Positions 1 to 7,626 are shown, numbered from the stretch's first letter. The stretch is DNA of 13,908 nt from Hadesarchaea archaeon (GCA_012962055.1 DTYD01000011.1:1-13908), one strand, 5' to 3'. Notes: generated by a model not told the origin, from the sequence alone. Made by a program: numbers and translations.

Positions 1-125
1 ATTTTTTATATCTTCTTTTTTCAATTTCTTCTCTCCCCTTGGTTTCACTCCTAACCTTTGCAATGTCTTTATTTTCTCTTTGTGCGATCCTCTTATACCT
101 TATTTCAGGATCAGCATGTATCCAC
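1..125 (-). pseudogene. Fragment of a P-loop NMP-kinase-like gene
   Basis: Read on the minus strand from about 125 down to the window edge, one frame gives VWIHADPEIRYKRIAQREN followed by a Lys/Glu/Arg-rich stretch ending EKRRYKK. This resembles the C-terminal half of cytidylate kinase or dephospho-CoA kinase, where an Asp/Ala-Pro-Glu-x-Arg strand is followed by the lid arginines. A stop codon in frame lies just upstream and there is no P-loop, so only an internal piece is present and it continues off the window. The DNA is clearly more AT-rich than the rest. The family call is by eye on about 40 residues; which kinase it is remains open. Confidence 0.4.
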
Positions 126-203
126 ACTTACTTTACCACCAAACATCTTCATTCCATCTAAAAATATATCAATAGGTCTTTTTCCTATAACACAACCTCC
201 AGG
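114..203 (-). pseudogene. Fragment of MurA (UDP-GlcNAc enolpyruvyl transferase)
   Basis: The minus-strand frame beginning at 203 reads PGGCVIGKRPIDIFLDGM and continues KMFGGKVSVD. MurA enzymes carry PGGCxIGxRP(V/I)DxHLxGL at this point, where the Cys belongs to the active-site loop, so the match is strong even though only about 28 residues remain. MurA makes the first committed peptidoglycan precursor and is usually bacterial. The fragment has no start, joins the end of the nfeD-like gene through a short shared sequence (cctggagg) and ends in TGA at 111-113. Its AT-rich codons differ from the neighbours. A bacterial fragment joined by misassembly is my preferred reading; a real insertion is the alternative. 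Confidence 0.6.
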
Positions 204-1099
204 ATGAGGGCCACCCCGCCGCCGACTCCAAAGACACCAAAACCAGGCGTGAAGATTTCCGCCGCGATTAGTGCGATACCCAGCAGGACGAGCGCGATTC
301 CAACGTAGTTTATCTGGAACATCCCCAGGCCCCAAAAAGCGAGCAGCAAACATATCGTCCCGGCCACTCCCGGAACTCCTACCCCCGGGGTCGTAATTTC
401 GGAGAGCAGGCCGAGGGAGCCCAGTATTAACAATATGGACGCCACATCGGGGTTGCTCAGCGCCCTCAGTATTTTTTCGAATATACCCATATCTATCTGC
501 TCGACGCTCGTACCTGACATCCCGATATTGTCCAAAATCTGGTCGATGCTCGAAGCGCGGAGTTCGATGATGTGATTTTCGTACGCTTCTTCTGGATCCA
601 TCGTTTTACTCTCGGTCACGAAAAGCTTTGCGATATTTTCAGGGCGCCCCCGATCCTTGGCTATCGACCCGATCCATTCCGCCATCGCCGCGGTCACTTT
701 CGGGTCTTCGGGCCTGGGCTGTGCGGCGCCGATGGCCGTGGCGTTGTCCATCACCGCAACGTGTGACGCCATGAGGATGAAGGTACCAGCGGAAAAGCCC
801 CACGCTCCGCGAGGTGTTATCCAAACTACTATCGTCACCTCGGAGGTCATCATCCGCCCAACGATCTCCTCGGTGGCTGAGAGCAGTCCTCCAGGCGTAT
901 TGAGTTTGATTATCAATGGAACGTTGTCCCGCTCCGCCCGATCGATAGCTTTTCTGACAAAGTTTGAGATGCCGGCGTCGATGGTCCCATCCGCTTCCAC
1001 GGTGTAGACAAAATCCTGTTGAGCATGACCAATTTCTGGAGCAATCAAACAGCCAAATATCAACAAACCGATTGCTAGTGCTAATGTTCGCCTGCCCAC
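185..1099 (-). CDS. NfeD-family membrane serine protease (ClpP class), 3' end truncated
   Basis: Membrane-bound serine protease of the archaeal PH1510/NfeD type, which in Pyrococcus cleaves stomatin. From the GTG at 1099 the protein begins with a signal peptide (LALAIGLLIFGCLIAPEI). A ClpP-like domain of about 200 residues follows, with NTPGG, the nucleophile Ser in GFSAGTFI (about residue 103) and the likely general-base Lys in DPKVTAAM (about 134). At least three hydrophobic segments come after that. The GTG at 1099 is preferred because an AGGTGA Shine-Dalgarno lies 4-9 bases upstream; GTG at 1120 is in frame but lies inside the preceding gene. That gene stops at 1104, so the two are probably co-transcribed. 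The soluble C-terminal NfeD OB-fold is missing: homology ends at about 200 and the last residues EVVL come from the foreign junction sequence. Confidence 0.85.
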   Translation of the reverse strand: MGRRTLALAIGLLIFGCLIAPEIGHAQQDFVYTVEADGTIDAGISNFVRKAIDRAERDNVPLIIKLNTPGGLLSATEEIVGRMMTSEVTIVVWITPRGAWGFSAGTFILMASHVAVMDNATAIGAAQPRPEDPKVTAAMAEWIGSIAKDRGRPENIAKLFVTESKTMDPEEAYENHIIELRASSIDQILDNIGMSGTSVEQIDMGIFEKILRALSNPDVASILLILGSLGLLSEITTPGVGVPGVAGTICLLLAFWGLGMFQINYVGIALVLLGIALIAAEIFTPGFGVFGVGGGVALILEVVL

Positions 1100-1103
1100 G
1101 CGT

Positions 1104-3047
1104 TCACCTTTGGATCTCACCCTTGCCCGGGGGCAGAACTCGTTCGATTTCCTCGAGCGAGACCACGATGCCAGCCGCTTTCAGTCGTGATTGAATCTTA
1201 CGCGTCAATTCCGATTTCTTCGATCCTCCAGGGGATACCTCGACCACCACCCGCGAGTGCTTCTGCATCGCGCTGGAAGGTCCACACGTCACGACCTCTT
1301 CTCCGTCCACCACCAGAACCCCGACCGCCCCCTTGACAGGTACCTTCAGGAAGTTGCGTTCCCCTTCGATGACGTAGCTACCTTTGGGAAGGTACGTACC
1401 TGACGGGGCCCGTTTTGAGACCTGTTCCGGCATCACCCAGTAAACATCTAAATTTCCCAGTCCCTCCCTCCAAGCCCTTGAATGCATCGCCGCGAACTCC
1501 GCAGCCTCTTGCAGTGTCGTCTCCGGGACTTCTCTTCCGCCTGTCTTGACTACAACGTGGGGCGTACCCACGATGTCCGCGTGAAGGTGTCGGTCGTTTG
1601 GCTCCATGTACTTCTCGACCACCTCGGAATTGGTCCTCGCGTCCCGCCCGGCTATGACGAGCATCCCGTCCGAGGAGATGAACCACCGGTAGCGCTCGAA
1701 CCATTTTGATTTCCTGCGTTTCGGGGATGGAGCGCTCTCGGCCTCAGGCGTTCCGATATCTGATAACTTCTCGATTTCCCGCGCGGTCTGTTCCAGCGCC
1801 GCCTTTGCCTTCGCTGACTTTTCCGCCAGTTTTTTGTATTGCCCGTAAAGTTGGGACGCGTTTTCGAACGCGGACAAACGGAGATCTAACGTGATACGTT
1901 GTCCGGCCAGCTCGGTCTCCACTCCGGCCGTTTTTGGATCAGCGCGCCTGAACGCCCTCGCCCATGCCTCCCCGGCGTCCTTGGCTTTCCGTACCAGAGC
2001 GATGGCTTCCTGCCAGCCCTTCTTCCCCCTGATTCTGTTCAAGCGGACCAAAAGTTCATCTACCAGTGGGTGGTACATCGCGAGCAGGTCGGCCCTTCGT
2101 TTCAGCTCGGTGGACTTCGCGTACATCTCTGCAAAGTGTGCTTGCTGGTGTCTTTGCCTCTTCTGAAGTTTTTGGAGTTCTCGGTCCAAGCGCTTTTTCC
2201 TTTTTTCGGCGGCGGATGCCACCGTCAGTGCGCTGAAATATTCGTCCAGCGCCTCGTTGAAGGAGCCGAACCTTTTCGCGGGTTTCCCCAAGTGGATTTT
2301 AAAGTCGAACGGTAGAACATCCACCGGCTTTTTGTCCGCGTAGACGATGCACGGCGCCGGCTCCTGTTCCAGTAGCTCTTTTACAGAGTTAATAATCGCT
2401 TCAAGTTCTTGGTCCGAAAGCTCGTCCAGCCTGCGGGTTTTGGGTATTACCGCCCGGGCACACACCTCCTCGGCGAGCTGTCCCCCGAGGTTCAGATTTA
2501 CGGCTAGGCCCCGCACTACGTCCGGGGCGCTCGAGAGAGCCCGCCCCACACATGCGGCGGTGAGTTTTCTGGGGTCAGGAGACTTTTTCGGGGGGTACGT
2601 GTAAAAATCCCCAGATCTGAGCGTGCGGTGTCGCCATACCTCTGCCCTGTAAGGTTGGATAATTTTCCGCGCCTGGTCGCAGAGTATCAGATTTCCCCTG
2701 CCGAAGAGCTCCAGGACCAGCAAGCGCTCTTCTGCCCCGGAGAATCCCAGTTCTACGATGCGCTCGAAATCCGGTTGTTCGACGGCGAAAAGGCAGGTCT
2801 TTGCGAGATGTTTGCGCAGGAGCATCGCAAAAGAACTCGGCTGTTTTGGAGTTTTGTAAACACGGTCTGTGAAGTTGATTCTGCGTCCAAGTTCCATGAT
2901 CAAATCCTTCCGTTTTCCATTTCGCGAGCGCAGACGCAGGAGAATCGTGCCGTCAAGCTCGTAAACGTTGTCTACTCGAAAATAGATAGCGTTTTTAAGC
3001 TCGCGAGCGCAGACCATAATGTCCAAGTTAGACATGGACAACTTCAT
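1104..3047 (-). CDS. rqcH: RqcH/NEMF-type NFACT ribosome quality-control protein
   Basis: Archaeal member of the RqcH/Rqc2/NEMF family, which binds obstructed 50S subunits carrying peptidyl-tRNA and, in bacteria, adds alanine tails. It has an NFACT-N domain in about residues 1-240 (KRKDLIMELGRRINFT, FAMLLRKHL). Helical, charged coiled-coil regions follow at about 275-325 and 385-430. The NFACT-R (DUF814) domain starts near 450 with KWFERYRWFISSDGMLVIAG and continues NDRHLHADIVGTP. The 647-residue length is normal for archaea. ATG at 3047 is chosen over the in-frame TTG at 3065 because GGTGAG sits just upstream and homologues start at MKxxMSxxD. A TATA-like ttaaaaaa at 3078-3085 is 34 bases upstream. 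The conserved Asp-Arg pair of NFACT-N appears as Glu-Arg (PDFERIVELGF). Confidence 0.93.
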   Translation of the reverse strand: MKLSMSNLDIMVCARELKNAIYFRVDNVYELDGTILLRLRSRNGKRKDLIMELGRRINFTDRVYKTPKQPSSFAMLLRKHLAKTCLFAVEQPDFERIVELGFSGAEERLLVLELFGRGNLILCDQARKIIQPYRAEVWRHRTLRSGDFYTYPPKKSPDPRKLTAACVGRALSSAPDVVRGLAVNLNLGGQLAEEVCARAVIPKTRRLDELSDQELEAIINSVKELLEQEPAPCIVYADKKPVDVLPFDFKIHLGKPAKRFGSFNEALDEYFSALTVASAAEKRKKRLDRELQKLQKRQRHQQAHFAEMYAKSTELKRRADLLAMYHPLVDELLVRLNRIRGKKGWQEAIALVRKAKDAGEAWARAFRRADPKTAGVETELAGQRITLDLRLSAFENASQLYGQYKKLAEKSAKAKAALEQTAREIEKLSDIGTPEAESAPSPKRRKSKWFERYRWFISSDGMLVIAGRDARTNSEVVEKYMEPNDRHLHADIVGTPHVVVKTGGREVPETTLQEAAEFAAMHSRAWREGLGNLDVYWVMPEQVSKRAPSGTYLPKGSYVIEGERNFLKVPVKGAVGVLVVDGEEVVTCGPSSAMQKHSRVVVEVSPGGSKKSELTRKIQSRLKAAGIVVSLEEIERVLPPGKGEIQR

Positions 3048-3067
3048 ACGCTCACCGAGGGTCAAAA

Positions 3068-3400
3068 ATGGAACCAGTTAAAAAACCTGCGTTGTCGGTC
3101 GAAAGATTGACGATATTTTTTGCAGCTGCAGGAGCGGTAGCCGGGCTTATTTCAGGGGTGATGACGGGTTCTGACATTAAGCTCAACGTTTATTCATTAC
3201 TCGTAGCAATCATTTTGTTTTATATCTCATATAAGTTGACAGCATGCCCGAAAATCAAGGCTAAATTCTTGGTGACCATGGTTGAAGAACCCCGAGCCGT
3301 CAAGAAGCCCAATGTTGCCATGACCGGATTCTTCCCCTACTTCATTCTTTGGCTCATCGTGTGGGTGCTGGTCTACACGGTGCTCATAACTTCGGGCTGA
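3068..3400 (+). CDS. EMC6-like small membrane protein
   Basis: A 110-residue protein with a short charged N-terminus and three hydrophobic segments at about 13-33, 39-57 and 88-107. A polar cytoplasmic-type loop (CPKIKAKF to VKKPNVA) lies between the second and third. The ending FFPYFILWLIVWVLVYTVLI resembles the last helix of archaeal EMC6-like proteins, relatives of the eukaryotic ER membrane complex subunit that helps membrane-protein insertion. That assignment rests on size, topology and this segment, so it is moderate. GAGGGTC lies about 5 bases before the ATG. The gene diverges from the RqcH-like gene with only 20 bases between their starts, and its coding start carries the opposite gene's TATA box. 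The XPF-type gene follows 20 bases downstream, probably in the same transcript. Confidence 0.6.
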   Translation: MEPVKKPALSVERLTIFFAAAGAVAGLISGVMTGSDIKLNVYSLLVAIILFYISYKLTACPKIKAKFLVTMVEEPRAVKKPNVAMTGFFPYFILWLIVWVLVYTVLITSG

Positions 3401-3420
3401 TTGGTTGTTTGGACGGCGAA

Positions 3421-4146
3421 ATGTCCCCGGTCAGGGATGAGAAAGTGTTGGAGCAAAAAACACCAGAGGGCATGGCCCGGAAAAAATTGAAAATAATAGC
3501 CGATCGTCGTGAAATACCTTCTGGTGTCGTCAACGAGCTCGCAAAACTCGGTACTGATGTGGAGGCCCGCCAGCTTGACGTAGCGGATTTCATCCTCAGC
3601 GACCGTGTCGGGGTTGAGCGAAAATCTGTAGAAGATTTTCTGCAATCGATCGTGGACAAGCGGCTTCTGGAACAGGTCAAATTATTGCGCGAGACCTTCG
3701 AATGTCCGGTACTGGTCCTCGAAGGAAGTGACCTTTATTCACGGAGAGCGATTCATCCAAATGCGGTCCGGGGGGCGTTGGCCGCGCTCGCCGTGGATTT
3801 CAGGGTTCCGACACTACCAGCTTGCGATGAAAAAGAAACGGCTTTTATCCTCTTTGCAATCGCCAAGCGAGAGCAGATGACGGTGTGCAGGGAAGTCGCT
3901 ATACGCGGAGAACCCAAGGGTTTAACCCTGCCCGAATTTCAGCGGTTTGTTGTTGAGGGGCTCCCGGGTATTTCAGCCGTTCTCGCGAAGCGTTTGCTAG
4001 AGCACTTCAGTACAGTGGAGCGAGTGATGTGCGCACCCGAGGACGAGCTGAGGAAAGTTCGAGGTATTGGGCGGGAGAGGGCCAAGGAAATTAAAAGAAT
4101 ATTGACCTCTATTTACGAGTCCGAAGATCGCCAACAACTTCCTTGA
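3421..4146 (+). CDS. xpf: XPF/ERCC4-type structure-specific nuclease, nuclease-(HhH)2 only
   Basis: Structure-specific endonuclease of the XPF/Mus81/Hef family, expected to cut branched or flap DNA as a dimer. From ATG 3421 (241 residues) the ERCC4 nuclease domain spans about 20-150, with IIADRRE and VADFILSDRVGVERKSVEDF. The metal-binding ERKxxxD signature is intact (E66, R67, K68). The usual Gly before Asp56 is Ala. Two helix-hairpin-helix motifs follow at about 168-235 (LPGISAVLAKRLLEHF and VRGIGRERAKEIKRIL). No helicase domain is present, so this is the short crenarchaeal-type XPF rather than full Hef; such forms work with PCNA. ATG 3472 is an alternative start that begins directly before the nuclease domain. 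Its last 38 bases overlap the convergent aminotransferase gene. Confidence 0.9.
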   Translation: MSPVRDEKVLEQKTPEGMARKKLKIIADRREIPSGVVNELAKLGTDVEARQLDVADFILSDRVGVERKSVEDFLQSIVDKRLLEQVKLLRETFECPVLVLEGSDLYSRRAIHPNAVRGALAALAVDFRVPTLPACDEKETAFILFAIAKREQMTVCREVAIRGEPKGLTLPEFQRFVVEGLPGISAVLAKRLLEHFSTVERVMCAPEDELRKVRGIGRERAKEIKRILTSIYESEDRQQLP

Positions 4147-5278
4147 TTTTCTTGACAACTTCTTTGATGTTTTCCATGGATGTTGCATAGCTGAACCGCA
4201 CGTGTCCTTCCCCATATGGACCGAAACCGCTTCCAGGCACAGCCGCGACATCCGCTTTCCGCAATAAGACCTCACAAAACTCAAGCGACGGGATGTTAAG
4301 TTTCTCTATGCTTGGGAAAACGTAAAACGCCCCCCCCGGTTTCGGGCAGTCTACTCCATCGATGGAGTTCAGTCCTTTCACGATCTCGTCTCTACGTTTT
4401 TGGAATTCTCTGCGCATTTTTTCGGTGAAATCTTGGGGTCCACGTAAAGCAGCTACCCCTGCCGACTGTACGAAGCTGGCGGGGCAGGAGGTGGAGGCCT
4501 GTTGAATTTTGTTCATCTCGGCTACGAGTTCGGCCGGAGCCACTGCGTATCCCAAACGCCATCCGGTCATAGAGTATACTTTTGAGAAACCGTTTATGTA
4601 GACCGTTCGCCCCACCATTTCCGGGAAAGAAAGTAAGCTTGCGTGTTTACCTTTGTAGACCAAGCTGTCGTAAATCTCGTCTGAAATCACCCACAGCTTG
4701 CGGTCCACGGCAAGGTCAACAATCGGGCGAAGTTCATCTCCTTCCATCACCGCACCCGTTGGGTTGTTCGGGTAATTGAGCAGAAGCATTTTGGTCTTGG
4801 GGGTCAATACTTTTTGAACCTCCTCAACTTCCAATTTGAACCCGTTTTTACGGGCTGTCTTTACAAAAACAGGTTTACCTCCGACTATGCGAACCATCGC
4901 TTCATAGGTCCAGCATGGACTGGGGATGACCACTTCGTCGCCGGGGTCAAGTGCAGCCGCCATCGCACAGAATATGGCGTGCTTTGCTCCGGGAGTGACG
5001 ATCACGTTTTTCATCTCAGTGTCGATTCCTTTCGTCTTCAGGTGTTCGGCGATCGCTTCCCTCAGTTCTGGCATGCCCAGACTTGAAGTATACTTCGTCA
5101 TCCCGCGGGCAAGGGCTTCCTCGGCGGCTTTTTTGATGTGGGTCGGCGTGTCGAAATCTGGCTCACCCACCTCCATGTGGATGACCTTCTTGCCATGGCG
5201 CTCAAGCTCCTTTGCCAGACCGAGAACATTGAGGGTGCTCGATGGCTGGATTCCTTTCATTCGGTCGGCAGGTTTCAA
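4109..5278 (-). CDS. Aspartate aminotransferase-family PLP enzyme
   Basis: Fold-type I PLP-dependent aminotransferase of the aspartate aminotransferase Ib group, probably moving amino groups between aspartate or another amino acid and 2-oxoglutarate. Visible marks, numbered from the chosen start: VGEPDFDTP near residue 38, YPNNPTGA near 169, the cofactor-binding Asp in ISDEIYDSLVY (D200), the Schiff-base Lys in FSKVYSMTGWRLGY (K233) and a substrate-binding Arg in HVRFSYA near the end. Substrate cannot be told from sequence. The TTG at 5278 is preferred: it gives the family's usual N-terminus (KPADRMKGIQPSST), has GGTG upstream and is 34 bases from a gtttaaac TATA box. ATG 5332 is in frame but would overlap the LysRS start codon. 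The length of 389 is typical. Confidence 0.9.
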   Translation of the reverse strand: MKPADRMKGIQPSSTLNVLGLAKELERHGKKVIHMEVGEPDFDTPTHIKKAAEEALARGMTKYTSSLGMPELREAIAEHLKTKGIDTEMKNVIVTPGAKHAIFCAMAAALDPGDEVVIPSPCWTYEAMVRIVGGKPVFVKTARKNGFKLEVEEVQKVLTPKTKMLLLNYPNNPTGAVMEGDELRPIVDLAVDRKLWVISDEIYDSLVYKGKHASLLSFPEMVGRTVYINGFSKVYSMTGWRLGYAVAPAELVAEMNKIQQASTSCPASFVQSAGVAALRGPQDFTEKMRREFQKRRDEIVKGLNSIDGVDCPKPGGAFYVFPSIEKLNIPSLEFCEVLLRKADVAAVPGSGFGPYGEGHVRFSYATSMENIKEVVKKIKEVVGDLRTRK

Positions 5279-5290
5279 TCTCGCACCCGC

Positions 5291-5316
5291 TAAGATTTTA
5301 CGTGCGTAGTTTAAAC
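5291..5316. promoter_or_regulatory. Interleaved divergent TATA boxes, aminotransferase and LysRS
   Basis: Only 52 bases separate the two starts. A palindromic gtttaaac (5309-5316) is centred 34 bases upstream of the minus-strand TTG at 5278. A taagatttta (5291-5300) is centred about 34 bases upstream of the plus-strand ATG at 5331. The two boxes therefore appear to cross, each serving the start on its far side. Assignment is by spacing and AT-richness only. Confidence 0.45.
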
Positions 5317-5330
5317 CTACTGCGGTTGGC

Positions 5331-6923
5331 ATGCACTGGATAGATAAAATTGCGAGGCTCCTGCTCAGGCGGGGTAAGAGACACGTCGTCGCAAGCGGAA
5401 TTTCTGTGTCTGGGCCCATCCACATAGGTCACTGTAACGATGTTTTCATAGCTGATGGGATCAGGCGTGCTGTTGGGGAACTAAGTGGGAAAGCGGAGGC
5501 GTTCTGGTACGCGGATGACTACGACCCCATGCGTCGAATTCCGTGGCCCCTGAACGAGAAGGGGTTGGCTGAGAAATACAGACAGTACTTGGGCATGCCT
5601 TACATCGATATCCCTTCACCCGACCCAGATTACAAGAACTTCGTTGATTATTTTGCACGTCCCTTCATCGAGTCGCTCCGCGACTTCGGCGTTAAAGTGA
5701 AAATTTATTCGGGGGCCGGGATCTACCGAGGCGGGAAGATGGCGGGACTCATAAAAACAGCCCTCGAGCATGCCGACAAAATCCGCGCGATACTCAACAA
5801 ATATCGCTTAGAACCCTTGCCACAGGACTGGCTTCCTTACGATGCAATTTGTGAGAAATGCGGAAGGATGGCGACGACGAGGACATTTGCTTGGCACGAT
5901 AATTGTGTTAACTACAAGTGTGAGGGATGTGATTACGCCTCCGGCTGCGGACACGAAGGGGAAGCGGACTACACAAAAGGGGAGGGAAAACTGACTTGGC
6001 GCGTGGAGTGGCCCGCACGTTGGAAACTCCTGAAAGTGACATGCGAACCGTTTGGGAAGGATCATGCTGTTGTGGGAGGAAGCTACGATACAGGAAAAAT
6101 AATCGCAAAACATGTTTTCAAGTACCTCGCCCCGTACCCGGTACCTTACGAGTGGGTAAGTCTTCGCGGTAGCCGGATGTCGTCTTCCAAGGGGGTGGTG
6201 TTCACGCCCCCCCAGTGGCTCGAAATAGCAGAACCAGAACTTTTACGCCACTTTATATTCAGGAGCAAATCCACGAAGGCGAAGGATTTCGATCCCGGCC
6301 TCCCGCTGCTAGACTTGTATGATGAGTTCGATTTGGTGGAACAGGTTTATTTTGGAGAGGTCAAGACAAGCGACAGACGGGAGAAACAGCTCAAGCGCAT
6401 TTACGAACTCTCCCAGCTCCGCAAACCATCTAAAAAGCCAGTACAGCGCGTGCCGTTCAGGTTCGCCACGGTGCTGACTCAGGTTATGCGGGATGAAAAG
6501 CATGCGATTGAAGTTTTGGCATCTAAAAATATTCTGACGAAACCAACTAGGGTAGATATCAAACTGGCTATCCACCGTTTAAGTTGTGCAGGGAACTGGG
6601 TGTCAAAATATGCACCAGAGCGTCTGCGTTTCAAAGTGGCGGAAGAGTTACCGTTTGAAGCTGTCAGATGTCTCACCGAAAAGCAAAAGGAGGGGCTCGC
6701 ACAGTTGGCGGCCGATTTATCATCGCGTGAGTATACGCCGGTAGAGCTTCATAACCACATCTATGAGGTTGGAAAGAAGATCGAACTAAAGGCGTCAGAA
6801 TTGTTCAAGGCGGTATACCTCGCGCTCCTCGGCCGAGAATCCGGACCACGTGCTGGCAATTTTATATCTGCGTTGGATAAGGAATTCGTAATTTCCCGGT
6901 TCAAGAAAGTCATTTCTTCTTGA
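5331..6923 (+). CDS. lysS: Class I lysyl-tRNA synthetase
   Basis: Charges tRNA-Lys with lysine using the class I (Rossmann) fold found in most archaea and some bacteria. The 530-residue protein begins MHWIDKIARLL, as the family does. It shows the HIGH motif in SGPIHIGHCND (residues 31-34), a two-CxxC zinc-binding insertion (CEKC 174-177, CEGC 197-200) and the KMSKS-type loop SRMSSSKG (282-288). The helical anticodon-binding region fills the C-terminal third. The start at 5331 is supported by family alignment; no clear Shine-Dalgarno is present, which fits a near-leaderless transcript from the box at 5291-5300. The last 14 bases overlap the convergent nucleotidyltransferase gene. Confidence 0.96.
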   Translation: MHWIDKIARLLLRRGKRHVVASGISVSGPIHIGHCNDVFIADGIRRAVGELSGKAEAFWYADDYDPMRRIPWPLNEKGLAEKYRQYLGMPYIDIPSPDPDYKNFVDYFARPFIESLRDFGVKVKIYSGAGIYRGGKMAGLIKTALEHADKIRAILNKYRLEPLPQDWLPYDAICEKCGRMATTRTFAWHDNCVNYKCEGCDYASGCGHEGEADYTKGEGKLTWRVEWPARWKLLKVTCEPFGKDHAVVGGSYDTGKIIAKHVFKYLAPYPVPYEWVSLRGSRMSSSKGVVFTPPQWLEIAEPELLRHFIFRSKSTKAKDFDPGLPLLDLYDEFDLVEQVYFGEVKTSDRREKQLKRIYELSQLRKPSKKPVQRVPFRFATVLTQVMRDEKHAIEVLASKNILTKPTRVDIKLAIHRLSCAGNWVSKYAPERLRFKVAEELPFEAVRCLTEKQKEGLAQLAADLSSREYTPVELHNHIYEVGKKIELKASELFKAVYLALLGRESGPRAGNFISALDKEFVISRFKKVISS

Positions 6924-7614
6924 GGCGGAGCTTCATCGCGGGTTTTCCTTCCAATAACTTATTGAACACCGTCTCGAAGTTCTCGTCAGGTGCGAGCTCG
7001 CGCTGCACAAAAATCCCAGTACGGCCAACATCTGCCCGTCTGGTCAAAACCTGCACCCGCTCACGTACGATGTTCAAACTCACCCCCACATGCTTTGCCG
7101 CCTCCGCCTCCCTTCCCACGACCGGGCTCTCGACGTGCCCGCGTGGAGTTGGTTCAATGAGCATCAGCCGCTTATCGACGCCGGGCACGCGCACTTTCTC
7201 CTTCGCCTGCTCAAGGCTCGCCGCGCCCCCAAAATGGTAAAACTCCAGTTCGAGCGGTTTGGGTTCCGCGAGCGGAAATGTGATCGAGCGGTCTTCCTCG
7301 ATGTAAATGTGTGCCTTGGGGAGCTGCCAAGGGGTCGCCATCACTATCTCACGTTTGATGGGTTTGAATCCGGCCTCATCAAGGGCTAACTCCACTTTGT
7401 AGGATGGAACCACTTGGGGAACAAAAACATCGACATCGCTGTTTTTGTCCACATCCCCGCGGGCAATGCTACCATGAACTATCGGGTTAAATCCTGCCTT
7501 CACGAGAGGTTTCATCATCCCAAAGGCCTGTTTTCTGAGTTCCCCAAAAAGCCTCCAGTGCGCCTGATTATAAATGACCTCCATAACATCGGCTACATGG
7601 ATGGGCCTGACCAT
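6910..7614 (-). CDS. Predicted nucleotidyltransferase with C-terminal HTH-like region
   Basis: A 234-residue protein with a minimal nucleotidyltransferase core near residues 45-65: HGSIARGDVDKNSDVDVFV gives the Gly-Ser pair (48-49) and the metal-binding Asp-x-Asp (D60, D62). The C-terminal third (GREAEAAKHVGVSLNIVRER) looks like a helix-turn-helix, and the very end is Lys/Arg-rich. This matches an uncharacterised archaeal family (COG1665-like, from memory). It could transfer a nucleotide to protein or RNA; the substrate is unknown and I do not assign one. It lies 12 bases after the cutA stop on the same strand and probably shares its promoter. Its 3' end overlaps lysS by 14 bases, tail to tail. 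Confidence 0.82.
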   Translation of the reverse strand: MVRPIHVADVMEVIYNQAHWRLFGELRKQAFGMMKPLVKAGFNPIVHGSIARGDVDKNSDVDVFVPQVVPSYKVELALDEAGFKPIKREIVMATPWQLPKAHIYIEEDRSITFPLAEPKPLELEFYHFGGAASLEQAKEKVRVPGVDKRLMLIEPTPRGHVESPVVGREAEAAKHVGVSLNIVRERVQVLTRRADVGRTGIFVQRELAPDENFETVFNKLLEGKPAMKLRLKKK

Positions 7615-7626
7615 GACATCAAAACC

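Noticed and set aside
5279..5425. Longer aminotransferase start at ATG 5332 or further upstream
   Set aside because: It would overlap the LysRS start, cover the promoter boxes and add residues not found in the family.
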